From contig CAJFUB010000049.1 of assembly GCA_904420095.1 (NCBI GenBank), forward strand, positions 1 through 64,000: a DNA stretch of 64,000 nt, given 5' to 3'. This DNA comes from an uncultured Clostridia bacterium (GTDB taxonomy: Bacteria > Bacillota > Clostridia > UBA1212 > UBA1255). The notes beneath the pieces were generated by a model that was given only the letters and a program-made list of their open reading frames with translations, was not told where the DNA came from and did not search any database. Shown piece after piece: positions 6,638 through 15,528 of this stretch; position 1 is the stretch's first letter, and every line of letters begins with the position of its first letter. The position numbers and the translations under genes are program-made.

Positions 6638-9139
6638 TTACAGATACTTGCCCGTAACGCTGTTTTCGTTTGCTTTTATTTCTTCTAGTGTCCCTGACGC
6701 GACAATCTGCCCGCCTTCCTTACCGCCACCGGGGCCCATATCGACGATATAGTCGGCGCTGCGGATTACGTCAAGATCATGCTCGATGACAATCACCGTC
6801 GCTCCCATACTGATGAGATTCTGAAATGCCGCCAGAAGCGTTTTCACATCAAGGGGATGCAGGCCTATGGTCGGCTCGTCGAACACAAACAGCGAATCCG
6901 TCTGGCCCTTTCCTATTTCTCCGGCAAGCTTTAAGCGCTGGGCTTCCCCTCCGGAAAGCCCGGGCGTTTCTTCTCCCAGCGTCAAATAGCCGAGCCCCAC
7001 ATCATGAAGCACCTGAAGACGGCTGCGTACCGCGTTCAAATCGCCGCAGGCCTGCATCGCCTCATCCACGCTCATCGCCATCAGCTCCGGCAAGGAGCAA
7101 AAGGCGCCGTCCTTCTTCTGCCGCAGGATGGCAAACGCTTCTTTTGCATATCTCGAGCCGTGACAGTCAGGGCACGGAACGGCAACATCCGGCAGGAACT
7201 GCACGTCAAGGCTGATCGTTCCCGTCCCGTCGCAGACCGGGCAGCGCAGATTCCCTGTATTGTAGGAAAAGTCGCCGGCCTTGAGCCCCTTTTCTTTCGC
7301 GCCCGGCGTTTTCGCATAAACCTTGCGCAGCTCATCGTGAACGTTTGCATAGGTTGCAACGGTGGATCGGACATTAATGCCGATCGGCGTCGCGTCGATC
7401 AGCTTGATTTGGCGAATCCCCGCCGTTTCAACGGAGCGGATGTGCGCGGGGAGCGCTTTCCCGGAGGCAGCGGCTTCCAATGCAGGAATCAGACTTTCCA
7501 AAATCAGAGTGGTCTTGCCAGAGCCCGATACGCCGGTGACGACGGAGAGCCTTCCCTTTGGGAAGCGGACCGCGAGCGGCTTTACCGTATGGATCTGTTC
7601 TGTAGACATCCGAATTTCTCCAAAATCGAAAAGCTGTTTCGCTGCCGCCTTTGGCCGGGCCGCAAATGCGGCGGCCTCCGCAGATAGGTACGGAGCGATT
7701 CTGGAATGTGGATTTTGAACGACATCCGCTACGCGGCCCTGGGCGATGACACAGCCGCCCTTTGCGCCCGCCTCCGGTCCGAGCTCTATGATCCAGTCTG
7801 CCCGAGAAAGAATATGCGTGTCATGATCCACAAGGACGACGGAATTTCCGTCCGCAATAAGATCGTTCATTACGCCGGTAAGGCCGTCAATATTGGCGGG
7901 ATGAAGTCCGATCGACGGCTCGTCCAGCACATACAGCACGCCGGTGGTCCGGTTGCGGACCGCTCTTGCCAGCTGCATCCGCTGCCGCTCTCCGGTTGAT
8001 AGCGTAGAGGAGGATCGGTCCAGCGACAAATAGGACAGACCAAGCTCGACTAACCGTTTCGCCGTGCTTTGAAAGGCTTCACAAATGCTCTGAGCCATAG
8101 GACGCATTTCCTCTGGAAGGGATTGCGGCACGCCCGCCACCCATTCGATCAGCTCTGCAAGCGTCTTTTCACACGCCTGATCCAAGGAAATTCCTCTAAG
8201 CCTCGGAGCGCGGGCACGATCGGAAAGTCTTGTCCCGCCGCAGTCCGGACAAAGGTCCTGCCGCAGAAACTTTTCAACCCGCTTCAGCCCTTTCTCATCC
8301 TTAACCTTTGCCAGTGCGTTTTCAACGGTATATACGGCGTTGTAATATGTAAAATCAAGCTCTCCGGCCTCGCTGCTGTTTTTGGATTTATAAAAAATAT
8401 GCTTTTTCTCAGCGGGGCCGTTATATACGATTTCCCGCTCTTTCTCTGTCAGCTCGGAAAACGGCACGTCCGTGCGCACGCCCATAGCGCGGCAGACGTC
8501 GGTCATCAGCGACCACATCAGTGAGTTCCAGGGGGCCACTGCGCCCTCTTCAATGGAAAGAGATTCGTCCGGCACAAGCGTCGCTCTGTCTACCGTGCGC
8601 ACGGTTCCCGTGCCGCCGCAGGTCGGGCAGGCGCCGCTGCTGTTGAACGCTAACTCTTCCGCGCTCGGCGCCTGAACACGTTCGCCGCAAATCGGACAGA
8701 ATATTTCTTTTTCCGCTGCTACCGCAAGCGTAGGCTCCAAATAGTGACCGTTCGGGCATCGATGATTCGCAAGCCGCGAAAACATCAGCCGTAAACTGTT
8801 CAGCAGCTCCGTTCCGGTTCCGAAAGTGCTGCGGATGCCGGGAACTCCCGGCCGCTGATGAAGCGCCAGCGCCGCGGGAATATACCGCACGCTGTCTACC
8901 TGCGCTTTTGCCGCCTGCGTCATTCTTCTTCTCGTATATGCGGACAGGGCCTCAAGATATCTTCTCGAGCCCTCCGCATACAGCACGCCAAGGGCAAGGG
9001 AGGATTTCCCCGAGCCGGATACTCCGCAGATCCCGACAATTTTGTTCAGCGGTATGTCAATATCAATGTTTTTCAGGTTATGTACTCTTGCTCCGCGAAT
9101 CTCGATCTGCTGCGGAGCCCCCTTTTCTTTATCTCCCAT
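6638..9139 (-). CDS. UvrA-like tandem ABC ATPase lacking the UvrB-binding domain
   Basis: 833 residues, about 100 shorter than canonical UvrA. Two ABC cores are clear: Walker A GVSGSGKSS and GVSGSGKTT, signatures LSTGERQRMQLAR and LSGGEAQRLKLAGE, and two DEP Walker B motifs. Zinc-finger cysteines are present (CPICGERV with CPTCGGTG; CPVCDGTG with CPDCHGS). The stretch between the first core and FNSSGACP is much shorter than in UvrA proper, which is where UvrB docks; this is the pattern of UvrA2/DrrC-type paralogues linked to drug or DNA-adduct tolerance. ATG 9139 is chosen because AAGGAG lies seven bases upstream; the GTG at 9172 has none. It follows YolD and a Y-family polymerase on the same strand. 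Confidence 0.88.
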   Translation of the reverse strand: MGDKEKGAPQQIEIRGARVHNLKNIDIDIPLNKIVGICGVSGSGKSSLALGVLYAEGSRRYLEALSAYTRRRMTQAAKAQVDSVRYIPAALALHQRPGVPGIRSTFGTGTELLNSLRLMFSRLANHRCPNGHYLEPTLAVAAEKEIFCPICGERVQAPSAEELAFNSSGACPTCGGTGTVRTVDRATLVPDESLSIEEGAVAPWNSLMWSLMTDVCRAMGVRTDVPFSELTEKEREIVYNGPAEKKHIFYKSKNSSEAGELDFTYYNAVYTVENALAKVKDEKGLKRVEKFLRQDLCPDCGGTRLSDRARAPRLRGISLDQACEKTLAELIEWVAGVPQSLPEEMRPMAQSICEAFQSTAKRLVELGLSYLSLDRSSSTLSTGERQRMQLARAVRNRTTGVLYVLDEPSIGLHPANIDGLTGVMNDLIADGNSVVLVDHDTHILSRADWIIELGPEAGAKGGCVIAQGRVADVVQNPHSRIAPYLSAEAAAFAARPKAAAKQLFDFGEIRMSTEQIHTVKPLAVRFPKGRLSVVTGVSGSGKTTLILESLIPALEAAASGKALPAHIRSVETAGIRQIKLIDATPIGINVRSTVATYANVHDELRKVYAKTPGAKEKGLKAGDFSYNTGNLRCPVCDGTGTISLDVQFLPDVAVPCPDCHGSRYAKEAFAILRQKKDGAFCSLPELMAMSVDEAMQACGDLNAVRSRLQVLHDVGLGYLTLGEETPGLSGGEAQRLKLAGEIGKGQTDSLFVFDEPTIGLHPLDVKTLLAAFQNLISMGATVIVIEHDLDVIRSADYIVDMGPGGGKEGGQIVASGTLEEIKANENSVTGKYL

Positions 9140-9168
9140 CGATGTGCTCCTTTTCCGATGCGTCCGTT

Positions 9169-9621
9169 TCACGCATCCGAATCTCCTCTCTCCAGATCGC
9201 CAAATATTTCACTCTCCAGATCTATAATATCCCGAATGGGAATGGCGCTTCCGTCTGTCAGCAGCAGCGTTTTCTCAATTTCGTCGATCTGCCTGACATT
9301 CCCGGTCACCGTGACATAATCCCCGCCGTTTTTCTTTCTATCAGGCACAAAATACGTAAGAGCTATTTCAGGCCGGCTTTTTATTTTAAGACGCAGGATT
9401 TGGAGCTTTGCATTTAAGATCGACAAGGCGTCGTCGTCCAGTTTTATTTGTTCCTCCGTCTGGCGGGCGGCCTCCCTTACTGCGTCCTCATATCCGGCTA
9501 ATGCCTTGAACGGGGAAAACTGAGCTGCACGGTCCCGTCGGGACATCCGCGGATGCTTCGCGGAGACGTGATGCGGTAGTTCCAGCATGTCGTCATATCG
9601 GTGTTCGTCATTTTCCCGCAT
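9169..9621 (-). CDS. YolD-like protein
   Basis: 150 residues. The N-terminus carries the YolD signature MSRRDRAAQFSPFKAL and GYEDA, followed by a long helical segment (EQIKLDD to RLKIKSR) and a small beta region (VTGNVRQIDEIEKTLLL, IPIRDIIDLE). YolD-like proteins usually accompany UmuC/UvrX-type polymerases and are thought to act as their UmuD-like partners. GGGAGG six bases before ATG supports the start. It lies 54 bases after the polymerase and 29 before the UvrA-like gene. Confidence 0.9.
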   Translation of the reverse strand: MRENDEHRYDDMLELPHHVSAKHPRMSRRDRAAQFSPFKALAGYEDAVREAARQTEEQIKLDDDALSILNAKLQILRLKIKSRPEIALTYFVPDRKKNGGDYVTVTGNVRQIDEIEKTLLLTDGSAIPIRDIIDLESEIFGDLERGDSDA

Positions 9622-9675
9622 TTTGCGCCTCCCTTTCTCCCTGCGGCAGCACAGCTAAAGCGATTCCGCCGGTGC

Positions 9676-11181
9676 TCAAGCCTTATGACCGCCGATCTGC
9701 CCGTTCCGCTCTATTGCTGTAGATCCGTCTTCTAGGCTCGTTGCCTTATAAATCGCATTCCTGCCGAATTTTTTCTTAACGGCAAGCAGCGCCTCCTGTA
9801 TCTTCCGTTCCCGCTTTAATCGTTCTTCCTCGGCCTGCCGTTCCCGCTCCAGCGCATCATAATCGGTAAACAGATCAAGCTGCTCCGGCGCTTCTTTATT
9901 TTCCACATTCCTCTCACGCACAACGCCTTCCGCAGTAATGTTGAGACGTCTGATCAGCAGAGCAGGATCAGCGATGCGGTCAAACAGATCCAAAGCGGCG
10001 TCTATAATAAGCCGGGCCGATGCGGAGGGCTTTTTGAGATTTATCGTTCCATGTGAAGGCTTCGGCGTTTCACGTCCGTAGCGATCTTTTGTGGTTGGGC
10101 CTTTATACTGCTTCTGTATTTCGGGCCTGGCAAGATTCTCAGTGTCGTAGCCGATTGTTATCGTCAGCTTATTCGTCACCAGGGCTTTATCCGTCAGATC
10201 CAGCACGAGCGCCTCCGTCATTTCGCGCAAAACCAGCTTTGCCTTGTCAAATGGATAAGGAGCTCGGAGAACCTGTCCCGAGCCGAGGCTGCTGGATTCC
10301 GGCTGGTACGCTTTTACATCGGCAACGGTACACGGCTCCCAGCCCCAGGCATGATCGATCAGAAGCTCCGCGTTGATTCCGAAGAGCTTATACAGCAGTT
10401 CCTCGTTGATCATGGAGCAGCGGGCAATATCCCCCATGGTATAAATTCCATGCGCTTCAAGTTTCGCCGCATAGCCCCTGCCGACACGCCAGAAATCGGT
10501 AAGCGGACGGTGTGCCCATAACTGCCGGCGATAACGCTTTTCATCAAGCTCTGCAATGCGTACGCCGTCCTTCTCTGCCGGCAGGCGCTTCGCCGTAATA
10601 TCCATAGCAATCTTGGCAAGATACAGATTTGTACCGATTCCCGCCGCGGCAGGAATGCCAGTTTCCTTCAAAACGGTCTGAAGGACCTTCTTGACAAAAT
10701 CCCGGGGCGTTTCTGTTCCGTGATGCAGATATCCGGTAATATCCATAAAGACTTCGTCGATTGAGTATACGATGATATCCTCCGGTGCGACAAACCGCAG
10801 ATATATCTGATAAATCCTGGCGCTGTATTCCATGTAGTAGGCCATGCGCGGAGGCGCAACGATATAGCCGAGCGACAGAGAAGGATCTTTTTTTACGTCC
10901 GGATCGTGATAGGATTCGCCGGAAAACGCACGGCCCGGCGCTCTGCTTTTCCGAATCATATTGATTTCTTTGACCTTTTGGATCACTTCAAATAATCTGA
11001 CGCGGCCGGGAATCCCGTAAGACTTCAGAGAAGGAGATACTGCGAGGCAGATGGTCTTTTCTGTACGGCTTTCGTCCGCAACGACCAGATTGGTCGTCAT
11101 CGGATCGAGTCCTCTTTCCATACATTCCACGGAGGCATAGAAGCTTTTCAGGTCAATCGCCGCATAAATTTTGTCCGTCAT
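9676..11181 (-). CDS. Y-family (UmuC/UvrX-type) translesion DNA polymerase
   Basis: 501 residues. The opening YAAIDLKSFYASVEC carries the first catalytic Asp and the FYASVE motif; YSIDEVFMDIT carries the catalytic SIDE motif; PAAAGIGTNLYLAK is the helix-hairpin-helix-like fingers/thumb segment. The C-terminal region contains QLDLF at 434-438, the consensus beta-clamp binding pentapeptide, followed by a charged coiled coil. It copies past damaged bases. No LexA box (CGAAC-N4-GTTCG) is visible in the 45 bases upstream, so SOS control is not shown. First gene of the polymerase-YolD-UvrA-like run. Confidence 0.92.
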   Translation of the reverse strand: MTDKIYAAIDLKSFYASVECMERGLDPMTTNLVVADESRTEKTICLAVSPSLKSYGIPGRVRLFEVIQKVKEINMIRKSRAPGRAFSGESYHDPDVKKDPSLSLGYIVAPPRMAYYMEYSARIYQIYLRFVAPEDIIVYSIDEVFMDITGYLHHGTETPRDFVKKVLQTVLKETGIPAAAGIGTNLYLAKIAMDITAKRLPAEKDGVRIAELDEKRYRRQLWAHRPLTDFWRVGRGYAAKLEAHGIYTMGDIARCSMINEELLYKLFGINAELLIDHAWGWEPCTVADVKAYQPESSSLGSGQVLRAPYPFDKAKLVLREMTEALVLDLTDKALVTNKLTITIGYDTENLARPEIQKQYKGPTTKDRYGRETPKPSHGTINLKKPSASARLIIDAALDLFDRIADPALLIRRLNITAEGVVRERNVENKEAPEQLDLFTDYDALERERQAEEERLKRERKIQEALLAVKKKFGRNAIYKATSLEDGSTAIERNGQIGGHKA

Positions 11182-11225
11182 GCCGTATTTCTCCCAATCA
11201 AAACGCTGACATCCATAAAACGGTC

Positions 11226-11456
11226 CTACAAAAGAATGACAAGTGCAATGACAGCTGCAAGAACCAAAATCGGAATCGCAGCCATCGTAAAGCAGCCGAG
11301 ACAGCCGCCCCGCGGTCTGCCATAATGAAAACGGCCGAAAAATCTCCCTCTGCGCGGCGGAGGCGGTGGCGGCATATGCGGCCCTCCAAATCCACCCGGT
11401 CCACGTCCCCCTCGCGGACCACGGCCCGGTCCGCCAAAACCCCGATGTCCTCGCAT
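11226..11456 (-). CDS. Small Gly/Arg/Pro-rich protein with C-terminal membrane helix
   Basis: 76 residues. The first 50 are low complexity: repeated GFGGPGRGP-like units, a run of six Pro, then basic residues. The last 22 form a hydrophobic helix (AAIPILVLAAVIALVILL) ending at the C-terminus, giving a tail-anchored layout with a cationic cytoplasmic or surface part. AAAAGGAG precedes ATG at a good distance, so it is likely translated. No family is recognised. It sits 45 bases upstream of the polymerase gene on the same strand and may be part of that transcript. Confidence 0.65.
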   Translation of the reverse strand: MRGHRGFGGPGRGPRGGRGPGGFGGPHMPPPPPPRRGRFFGRFHYGRPRGGCLGCFTMAAIPILVLAAVIALVILL

Positions 11457-11612
11457 AGAATCAATCTCCTTTTATGATATATTCCAGCGGTCCATGCGGC
11501 CGCTGACCTGAAGGGATTGTACCACAATTCAGGTCGGCAGTCCATTTTTTTGACGATTTGCTTCACTTCCTATGGCTGCTTTACGCTTGGTTTTCTGTAC
11601 GCTTTAGGTATT

Positions 11613-12677
11613 TCAGCTTTGTACCGTATGGCTTTTAATATATTCCAGCCAGAGCATGCAGTGGGATTTTCCCATGTGAATGCCGTCGCTTGCCGCCCCG
11701 TCCGGCAAATACCCTTCCTCGTCCACAAGCGCTTCCTGCACATTCAGGAAATGGGCGTTTTGTCTTTCGCACATCTCATATATATTTCGGTTGAAAATCG
11801 CAATATTCTCATTGTTCTCATAGAATGGATCGACGCCAGAGCCGCTGATTTTCCGTGCCACCGGAATCACCGATTCCACATATATGAGAGCGTCCGGCCG
11901 GATGCTCCAAATCAGCTCCAGCACCTGCTCGTAATATTTGATAAATTCCTCGGGATACGGCCATCCGATCTCATTGTAGCCCAGCATAATGTAGACCTTC
12001 GTAAAATCGTTGTATTTCGTAAGCGCTTCCTTAAGCGTCAGCTTTTCGCCGTTCACAGAGAAACGCGTCTGCTGCTCCGGATCCGGATTGACAAGCTGGT
12101 TTACTGAAACGCCGATATGAGTATAAAACCTTGCGTATTTTGCCATTCCCGTAAAAAATGCAAAATCCTCCATACGGGAATCGCCGATAAAAACGGCGTC
12201 TTCAAAATATTCCCATCCCACCGGATCCCCTTCCGGAACCTGGTTCGGGTAATAGCAGCCGGTATAGGGTGTCGGCGTTGGAGTAGGCGCAGCGGTCGGA
12301 ACGGGCGTAGCGGTCGGCGTCGGCGAAGCGGAAGCGGTTTTCGGCAATGCAGAGGTGGCAGGCGTAGCAGTCGGTGTTTCCGGTATTTCGGAAGCGGTAG
12401 CAGGAACGGTCGCATCTTCTGTCGCTAAAACCGGGGAAGGAGAAGCGGTAGGCGCAGGCGTAACCGCAGGCGTCTCGGCATGAGCCGCAGAGGATGGCGC
12501 AATTGCCTGGACTCCCGATCCGTCATCTTCTTTCTGGTACAGGCAGACAAATAAAACCACGAAAAGCAGGACGGCGCCCGTCACCGCCCCGGAAATAAGC
12601 CAAGCTCGTTTTGAAAGGAATCGCTTTTGTTTTTGCTTCGTATTTTTTTTCGGAAAATCCGTTTTGTCTTTTGTCAT
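11613..12677 (-). CDS. Membrane-anchored SGNH/GDSL-family hydrolase
   Basis: 354 residues. A basic N-terminus and one membrane helix (about 29-48) are followed by a long Thr/Pro/Ala/Ser linker (about 65-140) and an SGNH hydrolase domain. Block I is FIGDSRM (nucleophile Ser), the Asn block is MLGYNEIG, and the catalytic pair is DGIHMG near the C-terminus. It is therefore an extracellular esterase held at the membrane, perhaps a cell-wall or glycan O-acetylesterase. Start supported by GGGAGG before ATG. It is transcribed alone; upstream lies the LuxR-type regulator on the same strand. Confidence 0.85.
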   Translation of the reverse strand: MTKDKTDFPKKNTKQKQKRFLSKRAWLISGAVTGAVLLFVVLFVCLYQKEDDGSGVQAIAPSSAAHAETPAVTPAPTASPSPVLATEDATVPATASEIPETPTATPATSALPKTASASPTPTATPVPTAAPTPTPTPYTGCYYPNQVPEGDPVGWEYFEDAVFIGDSRMEDFAFFTGMAKYARFYTHIGVSVNQLVNPDPEQQTRFSVNGEKLTLKEALTKYNDFTKVYIMLGYNEIGWPYPEEFIKYYEQVLELIWSIRPDALIYVESVIPVARKISGSGVDPFYENNENIAIFNRNIYEMCERQNAHFLNVQEALVDEEGYLPDGAASDGIHMGKSHCMLWLEYIKSHTVQS

Positions 12678-12777
12678 ATTTTTCCTCCCATGCCAGAATT
12701 TTCAATTTAAATTATAAAAAAATCCGCGGTAAATGCACCACCTGAAACCCCGCAAAAATGGATACATCGGCGGAGTC

Positions 12778-13974
12778 TCAAAAAAAACTGGCCAAATCTT
12801 TCCGCTTTTTTACATTGACTTTTTCCATGGCAACGCCAAGACGCTGCTTGACCGTATTGACCGAAATGCGGAGACGTTCGGCGATTTGTTTATTTGTCAA
12901 ACCGCGCACCGCAAGCTTGACAATTTCCCGTTCCCGGACCGTCCACACGTTTGTAGCGTTTCGTTGGAGCACGGCGTTATGCAGCAGCGTCCAGCCTTCC
13001 ATCAGACGTTTGTTTAAAGAAGAGACGCGTTCGTAAGCGGTACGGTCGACCGTTCGAAGAGCGCGCAGGAGCAGAAAATCAAGTGCTCTGCTGCACTCCG
13101 CGAGCGGCATATACAGACGGTCCGGAAGCAGCAGGGCAAGCGCTCTCTCAATGTGAGCCAGAGCCGCTTTGTCATTCCCGTCACTGTGGTATGCGATTGC
13201 TGCAAGCAGACGCAGATAAGCCTCGGAAATCACAATACCCTCCAGCTTTGTCTGGGAGATCAGAGGCTCCGCGGCAGCGGCAAAATCCGATTTGGGCGTC
13301 TCCCGTATTTTTGTAAGCAGCAAAAATTTTAAATAGTAAAAACGGGCCAGCGGATAGCTTTCCCCCGGAAGCGGATCGAAGCATCCGCTGCGGAGCCAAT
13401 CCGGAAAATGCGTCGTATCCCAGAGCTTGCTCCAGATGCCTGCCCGGCAGAAAGCAATATAGCTTCGATCCTGTGCCGAAGCAGCACGCATACCCGCCAG
13501 CGCTGCCTCCAGCTTGTTCCACTGCCGTACGGCTCCGGAGTACACCGCGCAGGAAGATAGCACGAAAAGCGCGCCGAGCTTTGTATCCAGGCAAGACGCA
13601 TCCGCATATAAAGCGCCTGCTTTTTTCTGTGCGGTTTCAATCTCTCCGCGAAAATAAGACAGCTGACAGCCGCACAGCGCGGCCAGCTCATTGTTCTCCT
13701 GCTGTTTTTCCGCAATCAGATCCATGCGGCCCGGAACGGCATACAGCTGCGTCATCAGAGGAACCGGCGTCCTGTAGGGTAAATAAACGGTCCGCGGGGC
13801 TCCCCTCTTTTCTCTTTTTCGGAGATCCTCCGGTTTGTCCACGTCCGCCGGAACCAGCCATGACCGCTGGTATTTTCTGGCGCCCGGAATTCTTTGCTCC
13901 ATCAGCAGACGCTGGACATATCGAAGCGAGATGCCCCACCGTTCCGCCGCTTCTTTTGCAGTAATATATCTCAC
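12778..13974 (-). CDS. LuxR-type regulator with N-terminal excisionase-like HTH
   Basis: 398 residues. Residues 1-45 form an excisionase/MerR-like helix-turn-helix (ITAKEAAERWGISLRYVQRL, then GARKYQRSWLVP). The centre is all-helical and TPR-like. The C-terminal 65 residues are a LuxR helix-turn-helix: WTVREREIVKLAVRGLTNKQ followed by IAERLRISVNTVKQRL. Two DNA-binding modules in one protein are unusual but occur in Clostridia. The start is GTG 13974 with GGGAGG upstream. The neighbouring divergent gene is a Vat-like acetyltransferase and the downstream gene an SGNH hydrolase; either could be a target. Confidence 0.85.
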   Translation of the reverse strand: MRYITAKEAAERWGISLRYVQRLLMEQRIPGARKYQRSWLVPADVDKPEDLRKREKRGAPRTVYLPYRTPVPLMTQLYAVPGRMDLIAEKQQENNELAALCGCQLSYFRGEIETAQKKAGALYADASCLDTKLGALFVLSSCAVYSGAVRQWNKLEAALAGMRAASAQDRSYIAFCRAGIWSKLWDTTHFPDWLRSGCFDPLPGESYPLARFYYLKFLLLTKIRETPKSDFAAAAEPLISQTKLEGIVISEAYLRLLAAIAYHSDGNDKAALAHIERALALLLPDRLYMPLAECSRALDFLLLRALRTVDRTAYERVSSLNKRLMEGWTLLHNAVLQRNATNVWTVREREIVKLAVRGLTNKQIAERLRISVNTVKQRLGVAMEKVNVKKRKDLASFF

Positions 13975-14045
13975 GAGGTTCCCCCTCCCTCATAAAATTT
14001 CATACCGTTATTTTAGACGTTATAACGTACAAATGCAAGAAAAAA

Positions 14046-14074
14046 GTGACATATCAAATTCGGCAAAGTATAAT
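14046..14074 (+). promoter_or_regulatory. Promoter for the Vat-like acetyltransferase
   Basis: GTGACA (14046-14051), 17-base spacer, TATAAT (14069-14074). It points at the gene starting 57 bases downstream. Confidence 0.65.
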
Positions 14075-14130
14075 ATAACCTCCGGAATGAATGGTTCGGA
14101 AAGGATTCATAATCGCGGAGGCTAAATGAA

Positions 14131-14784
14131 ATGTATAAGATTCCCAATCCGGATGATATTTATCCGAATGAATACAAAACCTCATGTTTTATCAAAAATG
14201 TCGTAAGCGCCCCGAATATCCGGATCGGCGAGTATACCTATTATGACGATCCCTCTGATCCGACGGGATTTGAAAAAAACAACGTTCTTTTTAACTACCC
14301 GGAATTCGGAGACAAACTGATCATTGGAAAATTCTGCGCGCTTGCTTCCGGTACAAAATTTATTATGGGACCGGCGAATCACCGAATCAGCAGCGTAACC
14401 ACGTATCCGTTCCATGTATTTGGAGGTATCTGGAGCGAAAGAACGCCGCCTCATCTTTCACAGCTGCCATACAAAGGCGATACCGTGATCGGGAATGATG
14501 TCTGGATCGGACGAGAAAGCGTAATACTGCCCGGTGTAAAAATCGGAGACGGTTCCATTGTCGCCGCTTATTCTGTCGTCACAAAAGACGTGCCGCCATA
14601 CAGCGTCGTGGGCGGCAATCCTGCTCGATTTATAAAAAAAAGGTTTAGCGACGAACTGACGGAATTGCTGCTCCGATTACGGTGGTGGGATTTTGAGCCG
14701 CAGGAGCTTGCGGAAATTTTACCGCTATTGTGCGATCCCGATTTAGACAAGGTGACAGAACAGCTCCGAAAATTACTTGACTAG
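14131..14784 (+). CDS. Vat/CatB-family xenobiotic O-acetyltransferase
   Basis: 217 residues, the usual length for streptogramin A acetyltransferases. Left-handed beta-helix hexapeptides ([42 protein letters not shown]) surround the catalytic His in GPANHRIS, and the C-terminal helices start at KRFSDELTE. The family acetylates antibiotics such as virginiamycin M or chloramphenicol using acetyl-CoA, but many chromosomal members have unknown substrates, so resistance is not established. GGAGG lies nine bases before ATG, and a good promoter lies upstream. It is transcribed divergently from the LuxR-type regulator. Confidence 0.87.
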   Translation: MYKIPNPDDIYPNEYKTSCFIKNVVSAPNIRIGEYTYYDDPSDPTGFEKNNVLFNYPEFGDKLIIGKFCALASGTKFIMGPANHRISSVTTYPFHVFGGIWSERTPPHLSQLPYKGDTVIGNDVWIGRESVILPGVKIGDGSIVAAYSVVTKDVPPYSVVGGNPARFIKKRFSDELTELLLRLRWWDFEPQELAEILPLLCDPDLDKVTEQLRKLLD

Positions 14785-14800
14785 CTGATGGCGTCTCGCC

Positions 14801-15304
14801 TTATCCTTTCGGCTCTTCCTCCTGTGAAAGCGGCCTTTCCCAGTCCTTGCAGACGTCGATCCATTTTCGAAAGCAGTAATAGCGTTCCAGCTCCGGAATC
14901 GTAAGCCGGACGGCGCTGTTTGCGCTTCCGGCGGCGGGATATACCGTTTCAAAGCGTTTCAAGGAAATATCAAGATAAATCTCCGTGTTTTCTTTAACCG
15001 CAAACGGGCATACTCCGCCAGGCGCATGTCCGGTCAGCGGTTCCACCTGCTCCGGCGGAATCATTTTTGCTTTTTCCTGGAATTCAGAGCGAAATTTCCG
15101 GTTTTCGATTCTGGCGTCGCCTGCAGCTACGATCAGAATGGGCCGGCCGCCTACCAGAAACGACAGCGTTTTTGCGATCCGCTCCGGCTGGCAGCCGATC
15201 GCTTTGGCCGCGAGCTCTACGGTTGCGCTGGACTGCGGCAGCTCCAGGAGCCTGTCCGCCGCGCCGGCAGCAACGAAAAATTCTTTGACCTGTTCGAACG
15301 ACAT
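14801..15304 (-). CDS. YbaK/EbsC-family aminoacyl-tRNA deacylase-like protein
   Basis: 167 residues. The fold-typical segments are present: SSATVELAAKAIGCQPERIAKTL, where a Lys of the editing site is expected, then LIVAAGDARIENRKFR, and GHAPGGVCPFAV, the conserved GxxPGGVxPFG-like loop. Members deacylate mischarged tRNA such as Cys-tRNA(Pro) or Ala-tRNA(Pro). ATG 15304 is chosen over a start at 15421 because AGAAGGAGAA lies just upstream and homology begins there. It converges with the acetyltransferase gene 17 bases away. Confidence 0.88.
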   Translation of the reverse strand: MSFEQVKEFFVAAGAADRLLELPQSSATVELAAKAIGCQPERIAKTLSFLVGGRPILIVAAGDARIENRKFRSEFQEKAKMIPPEQVEPLTGHAPGGVCPFAVKENTEIYLDISLKRFETVYPAAGSANSAVRLTIPELERYYCFRKWIDVCKDWERPLSQEEEPKG

Positions 15305-15345
15305 TCGTGATTCTCCTTCTCGTTTTTTTACGTAAAAATAATTCC

Positions 15346-15383
15346 GTTTCCCCGCAAGAGCCGCTGTGCGAGCGCGGGGAAAC
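15346..15383 (-). terminator. Likely terminator of the nucleoside hydrolase-kinase gene
   Basis: A perfect ten-base inverted repeat GTTTCCCCGC / GCGGGGAAAC (15346-15355 and 15374-15383), followed on the minus strand by ATTATTTTTA. It lies 145 bases beyond the stop of the fusion gene. Confidence 0.55.
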
Positions 15384-15528
15384 AACAATATTAATATAAC
15401 AGCTTTGCCGCTTTGAGCCAAGTCCCCAAAAGCGGCTCCATGCAGGGAAATCCCGGATCATTCATGCGGCGCGAGGTGCAGAAGGCGCACTGCCTTTTAA
15501 GATTTCCTTCTCCCCGGATATCGCCCGT

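Noticed and set aside
11182-11225. LexA/SOS box upstream of the Y-family polymerase
   Set aside because: No CGAAC-N4-GTTCG-like palindrome is visible in this interval.
11198-11566. Alternative 122-codon minus-strand frame overlapping the small Gly/Pro-rich gene
   Set aside because: It lacks a ribosome site, whereas the 76-codon frame has AAAAGGAG and a clean membrane helix.
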